DNA of 64,000 nt from Acidobacteriota bacterium. GTDB lineage: Bacteria; Acidobacteriota; Vicinamibacteria; Marinacidobacterales; Marinacidobacteraceae. The notes under the pieces were generated by a model. The model searched no databases. It was not told the origin of the DNA and was given only the letters and a program-made list of their open reading frames with translations. The stretch covers positions 1 to 64,000 of the forward strand of contig JAJEFG010000032.1 in the NCBI GenBank assembly GCA_022820545.1, in the 5' to 3' direction. This document shows, in pieces, positions 18,359-27,465 of this stretch (the first letter of the stretch is position 1; each line of letters opens with the position of its first letter). The position numbers and the translations under genes are program-made.

Positions 18359-19867
18359 TCACCTTCGCGACCACCAGACGGTGACGCCCCAGATCAGGAA
18401 GAACCCGGGGAGGAACACCAGGCTCAGCAGCACCACGTTCCGTACCTGCGCCGATGTCATGGTGATCCGCCGGTCCTCGGCCGCGCGCGGACGGATCGCG
18501 ATGAGGTCCTCGTCCTCGGTGAGCCAGTTCACCATGTTGAGGAACAGATCGGCGTTGCCGAGCGGCGCGAGGGCCAGGTTGTTCCCGATGAAGTCGGAGT
18601 CCCCGACGATGACCAGGCGCCCCTCCGGGGTTTCGGCGGGTTCCTCGTCCGACGACGCGTCCTCAGGGCGCGCCTCCTCCGCCGGATCTTCCGAATCACC
18701 GGTCGGAACGTGGACCGCGTAGGCGAGCCTCAGCGGTCCGGCCCGCTCGTCCTCTCCGGCGTTCACTTCGCCGGTCTCCAGTTCCTCGGGATCGACTTCT
18801 CCCCACGCGACGTCGGAGCTGAGGACGAGCTCCGAGAGACGCATCCCCCGCGGAAGTTCGTCGGGCGGGGTGGCGATGAGGCTCTGCGCGAGCGGAAAGA
18901 CGGTGGCCGCGTTCACGAAACCCCGGGTGATCGGATGGAATCCGTAGGAGGCGGCGAGGGGAACCTCCACCCCGAAGCCGAAGAGCTGACCCACCCCGCT
19001 GGCGTCGATCACCACGTCCCCGGCCGGCGTCGCCCCGAACTCTCCCGCCAATCCGGTGAGCTCCTGCATTTCGTCGGGGGTTCCCGGCGGATCCGGTGGA
19101 TCGAGGAGCAGCATGGCCTTCCCGCCCGCCCGGACGTGGGCGGCGAGGGCCGCGGCCTCCGCCTCCAGGAGATCGAGGCGGGGACCGGCGACGATCACGA
19201 CGGCCGCATCCTCGGGAATCCGGACCTCGCCGTCCTCGATGTGCTCGAGCAGCGCCAGCGCGGCAACCTCGTAGTTGGACTCCTCGAGCCGCGACCCGAT
19301 GGCGGAGAGGCCGCCGGCGCCCGTCTCCTCGAGCGACCGCTCCTGGTGCCCGGTCGTGAAGTAGACCTTCCTGGTCTCGCCCTTCAGGATCTTCACGATG
19401 GCGTTCGTGATGTCCTGCTCCTGGGGCGCGGCGACGCGTTCCTGCCGTTCGCCGCTTTCCACGACGATGGTGCCGAAGGGGATTCCGGCTTCGGCGGTCG
19501 CCTGGTAGGCCCGGGCGCGGGCGGGTTCCGCCTCCTGGTCGATGACCTCCCAGGCGACCCGGTCGCTCCGGTCGGCGTAGCGCTCGAAGAGTTCGACGGT
19601 GCGTCCGGCGGCGCGCGGCTGGTCGAGCACGACGAGGCGTATGTCGCGGTCGAGTTCTTCGAGAATGCGGACCGTCTGCGGGGAGAGGCTGAACTGGCCG
19701 CCGGCTGTGAGGTCCCAGGAGACACTGCGCCGGTTCGCCACGTAGTTGACCCCCACCAGGACGCCGAGGAGCAGGAGCGCCGTCACCCCGAGGTTCGCCC
19801 CTTCGCGCGCGCTCCGCCTGCCGAAGGCGGTGCGCAGCCGGGCGAGCGGACCGCTCATCCGCGCCAC
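18359..19867 (-). CDS. GldG-family ABC transporter auxiliary protein
   Basis: NYVANRRSVSWDLTAGGQFSLSPQTVRILEELDRDIRLVV; C-terminal TM. Confidence 0.83.
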   Translation of the reverse strand: MARMSGPLARLRTAFGRRSAREGANLGVTALLLLGVLVGVNYVANRRSVSWDLTAGGQFSLSPQTVRILEELDRDIRLVVLDQPRAAGRTVELFERYADRSDRVAWEVIDQEAEPARARAYQATAEAGIPFGTIVVESGERQERVAAPQEQDITNAIVKILKGETRKVYFTTGHQERSLEETGAGGLSAIGSRLEESNYEVAALALLEHIEDGEVRIPEDAAVVIVAGPRLDLLEAEAAALAAHVRAGGKAMLLLDPPDPPGTPDEMQELTGLAGEFGATPAGDVVIDASGVGQLFGFGVEVPLAASYGFHPITRGFVNAATVFPLAQSLIATPPDELPRGMRLSELVLSSDVAWGEVDPEELETGEVNAGEDERAGPLRLAYAVHVPTGDSEDPAEEARPEDASSDEEPAETPEGRLVIVGDSDFIGNNLALAPLGNADLFLNMVNWLTEDEDLIAIRPRAAEDRRITMTSAQVRNVVLLSLVFLPGFFLIWGVTVWWSRR

Positions 19868-20625
19868 CTGCGGGAGCGCACCGACTCCCGGGCGAGGTAC
19901 AGCCAGAAGGCGGCGAACGACAGGTAGAACACGAGGTCCCGCGTCGTGATCACCCCGCGCGCGAAGCCCTCCATGTGTCCGGTCACGGACAGATAGGCCA
20001 GGACGCGCCCGAGATCGCCCCCGCGAGCCCCCGCGAACTCCACCAGCCAGAGGACGAGCACCGCCCCGAAGGTCAAAAGCCCCGCCACGATCTGGTTCCG
20101 GGTGAGGCTCGAGAAGAAGAGGCCGAGCGCCAGCAGACCGGCCCCGAGGAGCAGCAGACCCAGATAGGCGGCGAGGACGGGCGCGATCTCGGGCCGGGAA
20201 AACCAGAACAGGACGCCCACGTGGAGTCCCGTGAGCGCCAGCATCCCGGCGTAGAGGGCGAACGCGGCCAGGAACTTGCCCACCACGATCTGGCCGTCGG
20301 TGATCGGCGCGGTGAGCAGCAGCTCCATGGTGCCCGAGCGGATCTCCTCGGACACCGTGCGCATGGAGAGCAGGGGCAGCAGGAAGAGCACCAGAATCGC
20401 GGTGCTCGCCATCAGCCAGCGGAGCAGGTCGGTGTTCACGTTCAGCGTTCCGCCGCTGAAGCCACCCATCTGGCTCATCCGCATCCCGGCCTCCACGAAG
20501 CTCTGGAGGTAGTCGGCGAAGAAGTACCCGTAGAGGAAGGCGAAGGCGCCGAAGAGGACGTAGGCCACCGGCGAGGCCAGCGCGGCCCCGATCTCGCGCC
20601 GGGCGATGGTCAGCGCGTTCCTCAC
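19855..20625 (-). CDS. ABC-2 type permease (GldF-like)
   Basis: VRNALTIARREIGAALASPVAYVLFGAFAFLYGYFFADYL; GTG start at 20625. Confidence 0.83.
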   Translation of the reverse strand: MRNALTIARREIGAALASPVAYVLFGAFAFLYGYFFADYLQSFVEAGMRMSQMGGFSGGTLNVNTDLLRWLMASTAILVLFLLPLLSMRTVSEEIRSGTMELLLTAPITDGQIVVGKFLAAFALYAGMLALTGLHVGVLFWFSRPEIAPVLAAYLGLLLLGAGLLALGLFFSSLTRNQIVAGLLTFGAVLVLWLVEFAGARGGDLGRVLAYLSVTGHMEGFARGVITTRDLVFYLSFAAFWLYLARESVRSRRWRG

Positions 20626-21638
20626 GGGTGTTCCTCCGGAGGTCCGGGCGTCTCCGTGCGGTCGCCGGTCCCGTTCGCCTCCGTCTCCTCGGTGGTGAGC
20701 GCCAGGAAGACGTCCTCGAGGCTCGCGCCGCCCCGGCGCAGGCCGTAGAGCGGACATCCGGCTTCGAGGAGCGCCCGCGCCAGGCCGGTGGCGATCGCGC
20801 GGTCTCCGGCCGCTTCGACCTGGAGCACCAGCGTCCGCTCCGCCGTCTCGGGGCCCGCCTCCACCCGGGCGACGCCGGGGACGGCCCGCAGCGCGGCCTC
20901 CGCCGCCTCCGCCGCCGGCGCCGTTTCGATTTCCCAGGCTCCGCGGCCGCGCTCGGCGGCGCCCAGCCGCGCCACCAGCCTCTCGGGAGTGTCTTCGGCG
21001 CGCAGCCGGCCGCCGGCGATGATGACCACCCGGTCGCAGGTGACGGCGACCTCGGGAAGGATGTGCGTGGAGAGCACCACGGTCCGTTCCCCCGCCAGGG
21101 TGCGGATCAGCTTGCGCGTCTCGTGGATCTGCTTGGGGTCGAGGCCGGCGGTCGGCTCGTCGAGGACCAGCAGCTCGGGTTCGTGGACGAGCGCCTGCGC
21201 GAGGCCCACCCGCTGGCGGTAGCCGCGGCTCAGCTTCCCGATGATGCGCTCCCGGGCCTCCCCGAGGGCGCAGCGCTCGATCGCGCGCTCCACGGCCGGC
21301 CGGATCCTGGTCTTCGGGACGCCCCGGAGCCGCGCCGCGAAATCGAGGAAGGCGGTGACCTCCATTTCCGGGTAGAGCGGCGGGTTCTCCGGCAGGTACC
21401 CGATCCGCCGCCGGACCTCGAGCGGGGCCTCCGCGATGTCCAGACCGCCGACGAGCACCCGTCCTTCGCTCGGCGGCATGAAGCCGGTGATGACCCGCAT
21501 GGTCGTCGTCTTCCCGGCGCCGTTCGGTCCCAGGAAGCCCAGGACCTCGCCCTTCGCGACGCCGAAGCTGAGGTCCGCTACCGCGAGCGTTCTCCCGTAG
21601 CGCTTGGCGACTCGCTCCACCAGGACGAGGGGTTCCAC
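20622..21638 (-). CDS. ABC transporter ATP-binding protein (GldA/CcmA-like)
   Basis: GFLGPNGAGKTTTMRVITGFM, LSRGYRQRVGLAQALVHEPELLVLDEPTAGLD; start approximate (GTG 21638). Confidence 0.87.
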   Translation of the reverse strand: MEPLVLVERVAKRYGRTLAVADLSFGVAKGEVLGFLGPNGAGKTTTMRVITGFMPPSEGRVLVGGLDIAEAPLEVRRRIGYLPENPPLYPEMEVTAFLDFAARLRGVPKTRIRPAVERAIERCALGEARERIIGKLSRGYRQRVGLAQALVHEPELLVLDEPTAGLDPKQIHETRKLIRTLAGERTVVLSTHILPEVAVTCDRVVIIAGGRLRAEDTPERLVARLGAAERGRGAWEIETAPAAEAAEAALRAVPGVARVEAGPETAERTLVLQVEAAGDRAIATGLARALLEAGCPLYGLRRGGASLEDVFLALTTEETEANGTGDRTETPGPPEEHP

Positions 21639-21764
21639 GGCTGTTTCGAGGGGAGGGTTCTCGATGACGTTCGCTACTCGCCGGCTCGGGTCGCTCGGGT
21701 GGACGGGAGGTGGCCGGCCCGGCAGTCTATACTGGCGGCGGGGCGGTTCCCGCCCGAGACTGCC

Positions 21765-22415
21765 ATGCGTTTTCGCCGCCTGCTTCTCCCGTCCGGCGTC
21801 GGCTTGGCCGTGCTGCTGGCCGGCCTGCTCCCGGTCGCGATCGCGGCTTCCGGCTGCGTCAACCAGGAGGACAACGCGACCGCCTCGCGGATGCGGCTGA
21901 CCGAACTCGTCGCCTACTGGGCGGTGCGCGGCCGGGATTCCGAGGGGAACAACTACATCCGGCCGGCGGTCCGTTTCCGGGTCACCAACACGAACGCGGA
22001 ACCGGTCGAGTACGTCCAGGTGATGTCCGTCTTCCGCCGCGAGTCCGCGCCGGACGAGGCCTGGGGTACCGGGTACGTTCACTCGGTCGCCGACGAGGCG
22101 CTCTCTCCGGGCGAAGCGAGCGGGGAACACACCCTGCGGGCGGATTCCAACTACCTCTCGCAGGGCGCGCCGGAGCGCATGTTCGAAAACGAACTCTGGG
22201 AGGACGTCGAGGTCGAGATGTTCGTGCGGGTGGGCGCTTCTTCGTGGATCTCACAGGGGAAGACCGTGGCGCTCCGCCGGCTCGGTCCGCCCGGGGTCGA
22301 GAAGTACCTCGAACCCATCGAGGACGAGCCCATCTACGGCATCGCTCCGGGGCCGGATGACGTGCAGGAGCCCGAACCGGAGCCGTCGCCGGAAAACCCT
22401 TCGGAACAGCGCTGA
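21765..22415 (+). CDS. Lipoprotein of unknown function
   Basis: Lipobox-like IAASGC; LTELVAYWAVRGRDSEGNNYIRPAVRFRVTN. Confidence 0.6.
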   Translation: MRFRRLLLPSGVGLAVLLAGLLPVAIAASGCVNQEDNATASRMRLTELVAYWAVRGRDSEGNNYIRPAVRFRVTNTNAEPVEYVQVMSVFRRESAPDEAWGTGYVHSVADEALSPGEASGEHTLRADSNYLSQGAPERMFENELWEDVEVEMFVRVGASSWISQGKTVALRRLGPPGVEKYLEPIEDEPIYGIAPGPDDVQEPEPEPSPENPSEQR

Positions 22416-22426
22416 CGCCGCCGGCG

Positions 22427-23560
22427 TCAACGGGCGCCGGATTCGCCGAAGCGCCGCTGGTGGTCCCAGGTGGCGAAGCGGTCGGTCATGCCGGCGATGT
22501 AGTCGCAGACCACCCGTTCCCGCGAGGATCGCCCGATCCGCTGCCGGAAGTGAGCCGGCAGGTCCTCCGGCCGTTCCAGGTAGTGGCGGAAGAGACCGGG
22601 CAACCGCCGCGTTTCGGCCTCGGTCGTGTCGGCTACGCGCGGGTGGCGGTAGAGGCGCTGGTGGAGGATTGCCTTGAGTTCCCGGAGTTCGCCGTCGTGT
22701 CGGGCCGGAAGCTCGACGACGGGTGACGCGGACCCGGGCGCCTCCGGACCGCTTCCGCCAGGTTCCTCGATTCCGGCGTCCCGAATGCGCCGCTCCGTCT
22801 CGCCGACGAGCGCGATCACGAGGTCGGCGATGACCGCGCGAAGCAGGGTGCGGACCTTGACGCGCCCGTAGTGCTGTCCCTTCTCGAAGGATCCCGGCCA
22901 GTGCCTCCGGAAGAGCGCCGCTTCCTCCAGGTCCGAAACGCCGATCAGCCCCGAGGAGAGGCCGTCTTCCATGTCGTGGGCGCTGTAGGCGATCTCGTCG
23001 GCGAGGTCCGCGACCTGCGCCTCGAGGGGCGGCGGCCCGAGACCCTGAAGATCGTCCGGAACGAATCCCGCCCGGCTCGAGTGGGCGAAGATCCCGTGCC
23101 GCGATTCGCGGGTCAGATTGAGGCCCGGGAAGCCCGGATAGGCGCGTTCGAGTTCGTCCACGATGCGGAAGGACTGGATGTTGTGCTCGAACCCGCCGTG
23201 GTTCCGCATCAGGCGGTCCAGCACCTCTTCTCCCGCGTGGCCGAAGGGGGTGTGGCCGAGGTCGTGGGCCAGCGCGACCGCCTCGGTGAGGTCCTCGTTG
23301 AGGCGGAGCCTCCTGGCGATCGTCCGCGCGATCTGGGCGACCTCGAGGGTGTGCGTGAGCCGGGTGCGGTAGTGGTCGCCTTCGTGGTTGATGAAGACCT
23401 GGGTCTTGTACTGGAGCCGGCGGAAGGCGCTCGAATGGATGATCCGGTCGCGGTCGCGCTGGTACGCCGTCCGGAACGGGTCGGGTGCCTCCGGCCAGCG
23501 GCGTCCGGCGCTGCGGGTGCTGCGGCAGGCGGCGGGGCGGAGGCCCCTTTCTAGCTCCAC
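22427..23560 (-). CDS. dgt: Deoxyguanosinetriphosphate triphosphohydrolase-like protein
   Basis: RDRDRIIHSSAFRRLQYKTQVF, RTRLTHTLEVAQIAR, ALAHDLGHTPFGHAGEEVL (HD). Start uncertain. Confidence 0.88.
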   Translation of the reverse strand: MELERGLRPAACRSTRSAGRRWPEAPDPFRTAYQRDRDRIIHSSAFRRLQYKTQVFINHEGDHYRTRLTHTLEVAQIARTIARRLRLNEDLTEAVALAHDLGHTPFGHAGEEVLDRLMRNHGGFEHNIQSFRIVDELERAYPGFPGLNLTRESRHGIFAHSSRAGFVPDDLQGLGPPPLEAQVADLADEIAYSAHDMEDGLSSGLIGVSDLEEAALFRRHWPGSFEKGQHYGRVKVRTLLRAVIADLVIALVGETERRIRDAGIEEPGGSGPEAPGSASPVVELPARHDGELRELKAILHQRLYRHPRVADTTEAETRRLPGLFRHYLERPEDLPAHFRQRIGRSSRERVVCDYIAGMTDRFATWDHQRRFGESGAR

Positions 23561-23574
23561 ACGTACCGGTGCGG

Positions 23575-24522
23575 TTAGCCCGGCGCGTAGTAGCCGAGCT
23601 TCGTCCGCACCCGGAGGTCCGGGCGGTTCGTCTGCACCACGATGCGCCGCCAGGCGCCGTCCTGCCGGGGATTGTTGGAGATGTAGCCGACGTTGTACTG
23701 GCTCTTGAGTTCTTCGGCGATCCGGGCGTAAACCGAGTCCAGTTCGGCCAGCTCGGCGGGGAAGAACCACTGGCCGCCGGTCTCTTCGGCCAGGTTCTTG
23801 AGGACGTGCTCGGCTTCGGAGAAGCGTCTTCCGCGCCGTCGCGCGGTGTTCTGCAGCGAGATGGAGTAGATGACGACGTCCGTGTCCTTGGTCAGGTCGA
23901 GCACCTGTTCGAAGGTGACGAGCGAGCTGGTGTCCCGGCCGTCGGACAGCAGGATGATGGCCTGCCGGCGAGCCTCCATCCGCTGGCGTTCGAGCGAGCG
24001 GAGCGAGATGTACATGGCGTTGTGCAGCTTGGTGGTGCCGCCCGCCTGGGTCATCCGGATGGCGTGCTCGAGTTCGCCGTGGTCGTTCGTGAACTTCTGC
24101 AGGATGTTGGCGTTGCTGCCGAACTCGACCACCTGCGCCACGTCCTCCAGCCGCAGGGTCTGGGTGAACCGGACCGCCGCCTCCTGGGCGAAGTTCATCT
24201 TGTCCACCATGCTCGCCGAGGTGTCGAGCAGCAGCACCATGCGGATCGGCAGGTCCTCGCGGGAGAAGGCCTCGATTTCCTGCAGGATCCCGTCCTCGTA
24301 GACCGAGAAGTCCTCTTCGATCAGGTCCGTGATGAACCGCTCGCGCGCGTCGGTGACGGTCACGTTGAGCGAGATCAGGTCCACCGTCACCCGGAACTGG
24401 TAGGCCTGCTGGACGAGAGGACCGGCCGCCGCGGCCAGGCCGCCGAGGACGAGGGTCAGGGCGCCGGCGGCGACGATCCCCCGCCATCCCCGAAAGGACC
24501 GGCGGCCCGCGCGGAATTCCAT
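23575..24522 (-). CDS. VWFA-related domain protein (acidobacterial type)
   Basis: FRVTVDLISLNVTVTDARERFITDLIEEDFSVYEDGILQEIEAFSREDLPIRMVLLLDTSASM. Confidence 0.85.
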   Translation of the reverse strand: MEFRAGRRSFRGWRGIVAAGALTLVLGGLAAAAGPLVQQAYQFRVTVDLISLNVTVTDARERFITDLIEEDFSVYEDGILQEIEAFSREDLPIRMVLLLDTSASMVDKMNFAQEAAVRFTQTLRLEDVAQVVEFGSNANILQKFTNDHGELEHAIRMTQAGGTTKLHNAMYISLRSLERQRMEARRQAIILLSDGRDTSSLVTFEQVLDLTKDTDVVIYSISLQNTARRRGRRFSEAEHVLKNLAEETGGQWFFPAELAELDSVYARIAEELKSQYNVGYISNNPRQDGAWRRIVVQTNRPDLRVRTKLGYYAPG

Positions 24523-24610
24523 GAGCAACCCGCTATTCTGACGCAATTCCCGCGCCCTCTCCCGTGTTCCCCGTCCCTTTTCCGGGCTTGCCGGAAAGCC
24601 GCCAATCCGG

Positions 24611-25162
24611 GTGACGGTGTCCGATCCCTCCGGACCGGGCGCCGGCGCCGCGGTCTCGGACCCGACCGCCGCGGTTCTGACCGCGAGCGACGGGTGCGCC
24701 GCCGGGGTGGTTCCCGACCGTTCGGGGGTCGTCGCCCGCCGGATCCTCCTTGAACTCGGGTTTCGCATCGCCGACTCGGCGATCGTGCCCGACGAGGTGG
24801 ACGCCATCCGGGAAAAGGTGAGCGGCTGGGCCGCGTCCGGCATTCGCCTGGTGCTGACGACCGGCGGCACCGGGCTCGGCCCCCGGGACCGCACGCCGGA
24901 GGCGGTTAAGCCCCTGCTGGACCGTGAACTCCCCGGCTACGGCGAATTGCTGCGGTCGGAGGGTCTCCGGGACACGCCCATGGCGGTCCTCTCCCGGAGC
25001 CTCGCGGGGAGCATCGGCGCCACCCTGGTGATCGTCCTTCCGGGGAGTCCGCGGGCCGTCGAAAGCGGGCTCCGGACGCTGGCTCCGACGGTGCCCCACG
25101 CGCTGCAACTCCTGGCCGGAGATACCGCGCATCCGCGTTCCGTAAACGCTCGTAACGATTGA
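24611..25162 (+). CDS. MogA/MoaB-family molybdopterin adenylyltransferase-like protein
   Basis: VLTTGGTGLGPRDRTPEAVKPLLDRELPGYGELLR, VIVLPGSPRAVESGLRTLAPTVPHALQLL. Confidence 0.85.
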   Translation: MTVSDPSGPGAGAAVSDPTAAVLTASDGCAAGVVPDRSGVVARRILLELGFRIADSAIVPDEVDAIREKVSGWAASGIRLVLTTGGTGLGPRDRTPEAVKPLLDRELPGYGELLRSEGLRDTPMAVLSRSLAGSIGATLVIVLPGSPRAVESGLRTLAPTVPHALQLLAGDTAHPRSVNARND

Positions 25163-25221
25163 TATACTTGGCCAATTCCAGCGCGTCGCACCCGGCTTGA
25201 GCCGGTGCGCAGACTCCGAAA

Positions 25222-25554
25222 ATGACACCCGAAGAACTGCAACTGCACGAGGCGAACCTTCTTGCCAAGAAGGCCGCCATCGAGAAGCTCGTGCACACGC
25301 GCGCCTTCTCGCGGACCCCGCCGCACGGAGATGACGGGGACCGCTCGATGGTGGCGAACGACGACGAGATCGTGATCCAGCTTCAGCAGAACGACGCGAA
25401 GCTGCTCCGAGCCATCGACAAGGCGCTCGCCCGTATCGAGGCCGGCGAGTTCGGCATCTGTTCCGACTGCGAGGAGGAGATTCCGCGCCTCCGGCTGGAG
25501 GCGGTTCCCTGGACGCGCGTCTGCGTCCCCTGCAAGGAACGGCAGTACTCCTGA
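25222..25554 (+). CDS. DksA/TraR C4 zinc-finger family protein
   Basis: GEFGICSDCEEEIPRLRLEAVPWTRVCVPCKERQ. Confidence 0.85.
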   Translation: MTPEELQLHEANLLAKKAAIEKLVHTRAFSRTPPHGDDGDRSMVANDDEIVIQLQQNDAKLLRAIDKALARIEAGEFGICSDCEEEIPRLRLEAVPWTRVCVPCKERQYS

Positions 25555-25565
25555 CCGCGCCGGTT

Positions 25566-25607
25566 CGGAGCGCCGGCCTCCGGCCGGCATCGCGCGGTAG
25601 CGCGAAA
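25566..25607 (+). repeat. REP-like two-hairpin element, copy 3
   Basis: cggagcgccggcctccggccggcaTCGCGCggtaGCGCGAaac. Confidence 0.8.
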
Positions 25608-25653
25608 CGCGCCCCCACAGCCCCAAGCCAGGCGAACCAGGGCTGACTCCCGC

Positions 25654-26445
25654 ATGGACCTCGGGATCGCCGGCCGCGCCGCCGTCATCGCCGCGGGAAG
25701 CCAGGGACTCGGCCGCGCGGTCGCCGAGGCGCTGGCGGCGGAGGGAGCCCGGGTCGCGATCGGCGCGCGGGGCCGGGACGCGCTCGAGCGCACGGCCGCG
25801 GAGATCCGGGACCGGCACGGGGTCGAGGTCCTCGCGCACCGGGTGGACGTCGGCGATCCGGATGCCGCCTTCGGGTTCGTCCGGGCGGCGGAGGAGCGCT
25901 TCGGGCAGGTGGACATCCTGGTGACGAACGCGGGAGGGCCCCCGCCGACCCGGCTGAAGGACACGACGCCCCAGCAGTGGCGCGACGCGCTGGAAGCGAA
26001 CCTGCTCTCCTGCGTGAACCTGGTGCGCGCCGCCCTTCCGGGCATGATCTCCCGCCGCTGGGGGCGGATCCTCGCCATCGCCTCGGTCTCGGTGAAGCAG
26101 CCGGTCCCGGACATCATCCTGTCCAACACCGCGCGGTCCGGGATCGCCGGTTTCATGAAGTCGCTCGCCAACGAGGCTGCGCCCCACGGGGTGCTCGCCA
26201 ACGTGCTCTGTCCCGGGTACACGCGCACCGCGCGGCTCGTCGAGCTGGCGGACCACATAGCGGCGAGGCGCGGCTGTTCCGTGGACGAGGTGTACGCCGA
26301 ATGGTCCGCGGACATCCCTCTCGGACGGGTCGGAGAACCCGAGGAGTTCGCCGCCGCGGCCGCCTTCCTCGTTTCCGAGCGCGCCAGCTACATCACGGGG
26401 ACAGTGCTCGCCGTGGACGGCGGCCACATCAAGAGCGTCACCTGA
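25654..26445 (+). CDS. Short-chain dehydrogenase/reductase
   Basis: Rossmann motif (AAGSQGLGRAVAEALAAEG), NAGG, C-terminal YITGTVLAVDGG. Confidence 0.87.
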   Translation: MDLGIAGRAAVIAAGSQGLGRAVAEALAAEGARVAIGARGRDALERTAAEIRDRHGVEVLAHRVDVGDPDAAFGFVRAAEERFGQVDILVTNAGGPPPTRLKDTTPQQWRDALEANLLSCVNLVRAALPGMISRRWGRILAIASVSVKQPVPDIILSNTARSGIAGFMKSLANEAAPHGVLANVLCPGYTRTARLVELADHIAARRGCSVDEVYAEWSADIPLGRVGEPEEFAAAAAFLVSERASYITGTVLAVDGGHIKSVT

Positions 26446-26494
26446 TCGCCGTAGTCCGGAAATCTCGGAGGACCGGCCGGATCGGGGCTCCCGA

Positions 26495-26932
26495 TCACGC
26501 GGGGAGAGTCTCGAAAGGACTCACCACCCGAGCCCCGAGCGGTGCAAAGTCCCGTGCGTTGCGGGTGAGAACCGTCAGTTCCCTACTCTCGGCAGTCGCC
26601 GCGATGGCGACATCGGCAAGACCCGGGGCGCGGCCCGATGCCCGCGCCCGGTCGAGCAGCCTTCCGGCGATGCGGGCTGCTGCCACGTCAAACGGCAGTA
26701 CGCGGCCACCGTAGAGATGGAGAACCAGATCCAGCCAGTCACTGAGGCGGGTGGCCCTGCCGGCTGCCCCGGCACGCTTTACCCTGGCGATTCCGTCGCA
26801 GACTTCGGCCACCGTGATCGTGGACAGGAACAGCGCCTCTGAATGGGCGTCCATCCAGGGGACCCAGCCGGCGGGCGCTTCCCGGCTGTCGGGTGCTCCG
26901 ATGGAGAGAATGTTGGTATCGACCAGATACAC
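26495..26932 (-). CDS. PIN-domain toxin, VapC-like
   Basis: VYLVDTNILSIGAPDSREAPAGWVPWMDAHSEALFLSTITVAEVCDGIARVKR...GLADVAIAATAESRELTVLTRNARDFAPLG; GTG start at 26932. Confidence 0.83.
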   Translation of the reverse strand: MYLVDTNILSIGAPDSREAPAGWVPWMDAHSEALFLSTITVAEVCDGIARVKRAGAAGRATRLSDWLDLVLHLYGGRVLPFDVAAARIAGRLLDRARASGRAPGLADVAIAATAESRELTVLTRNARDFAPLGARVVSPFETLPA

Positions 26933-26939
26933 GAGCCGG

Positions 26940-27182
26940 TCAGAACGGTGGCGGACGAGCGGGGCTCGGGCTCCGCGGCGCAAGGTCAGCGTCCTCCAGC
27001 CCGGACGAGCACAGGAGCCGGCCAAAGGAGGGGACGCTCCGGAGCCGTTCCCATTCGGCAACTCCGAGGAGGACCGCACGCGGTTGCCCGCGACGGGTGA
27101 TCAGGGCGGCCTCTCCGTGCGCCGCTCCCTCAACGAGGGCCGACAGCGTGGCCTTGGCATCACGCAACTGGATTCTCCGCAT
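26940..27182 (-). CDS. Phd/YefM-like antitoxin
   Basis: MRRIQLRDAKATLSALVEGAAHGEAALITRRGQPRAVLLGVAEWERL. Confidence 0.8.
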   Translation of the reverse strand: MRRIQLRDAKATLSALVEGAAHGEAALITRRGQPRAVLLGVAEWERLRSVPSFGRLLCSSGLEDADLAPRSPSPARPPPF

Positions 27183-27260
27183 GGAACCTCCCAAAAGAAC
27201 CAATGTAGTCATCTTGGCAGTCCGCGGAATTGGACCGCCGGACGCAATGCCATCAACGCC

Positions 27261-27303
27261 GTTTCGCGCTCCCGCGCGATGCCGACCGGAGGTCGGCGCT
27301 CCA
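27261..27303 (-). repeat. REP-like two-hairpin element, copy 4
   Basis: Reverse complement: tggagcgccgacctccggtcggcaTCGCGCgggaGCGCGAaac. Confidence 0.78.
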
Positions 27304-27465
27304 GGCCGACAGCGCCATCTGCGCCGGTTGAGGGATCGCGGGGACGGAATTTCGCGGCAATTGGCCGGCGTTCCAGCGACTTCCCCACGTTGACCTAAAG
27401 CCCCCGATCCGGTACCTTCCGCGCGCCGTCCGTTCCCGTATTTCAGGAGTGCTCCGTAGCCCGTT

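Noticed and set aside
17090-19927. Long + strand ORF (945 aa) across DUF4340 and GldG genes
   Set aside because: It spans two genes antisense and has low-complexity composition; no domain recognised.
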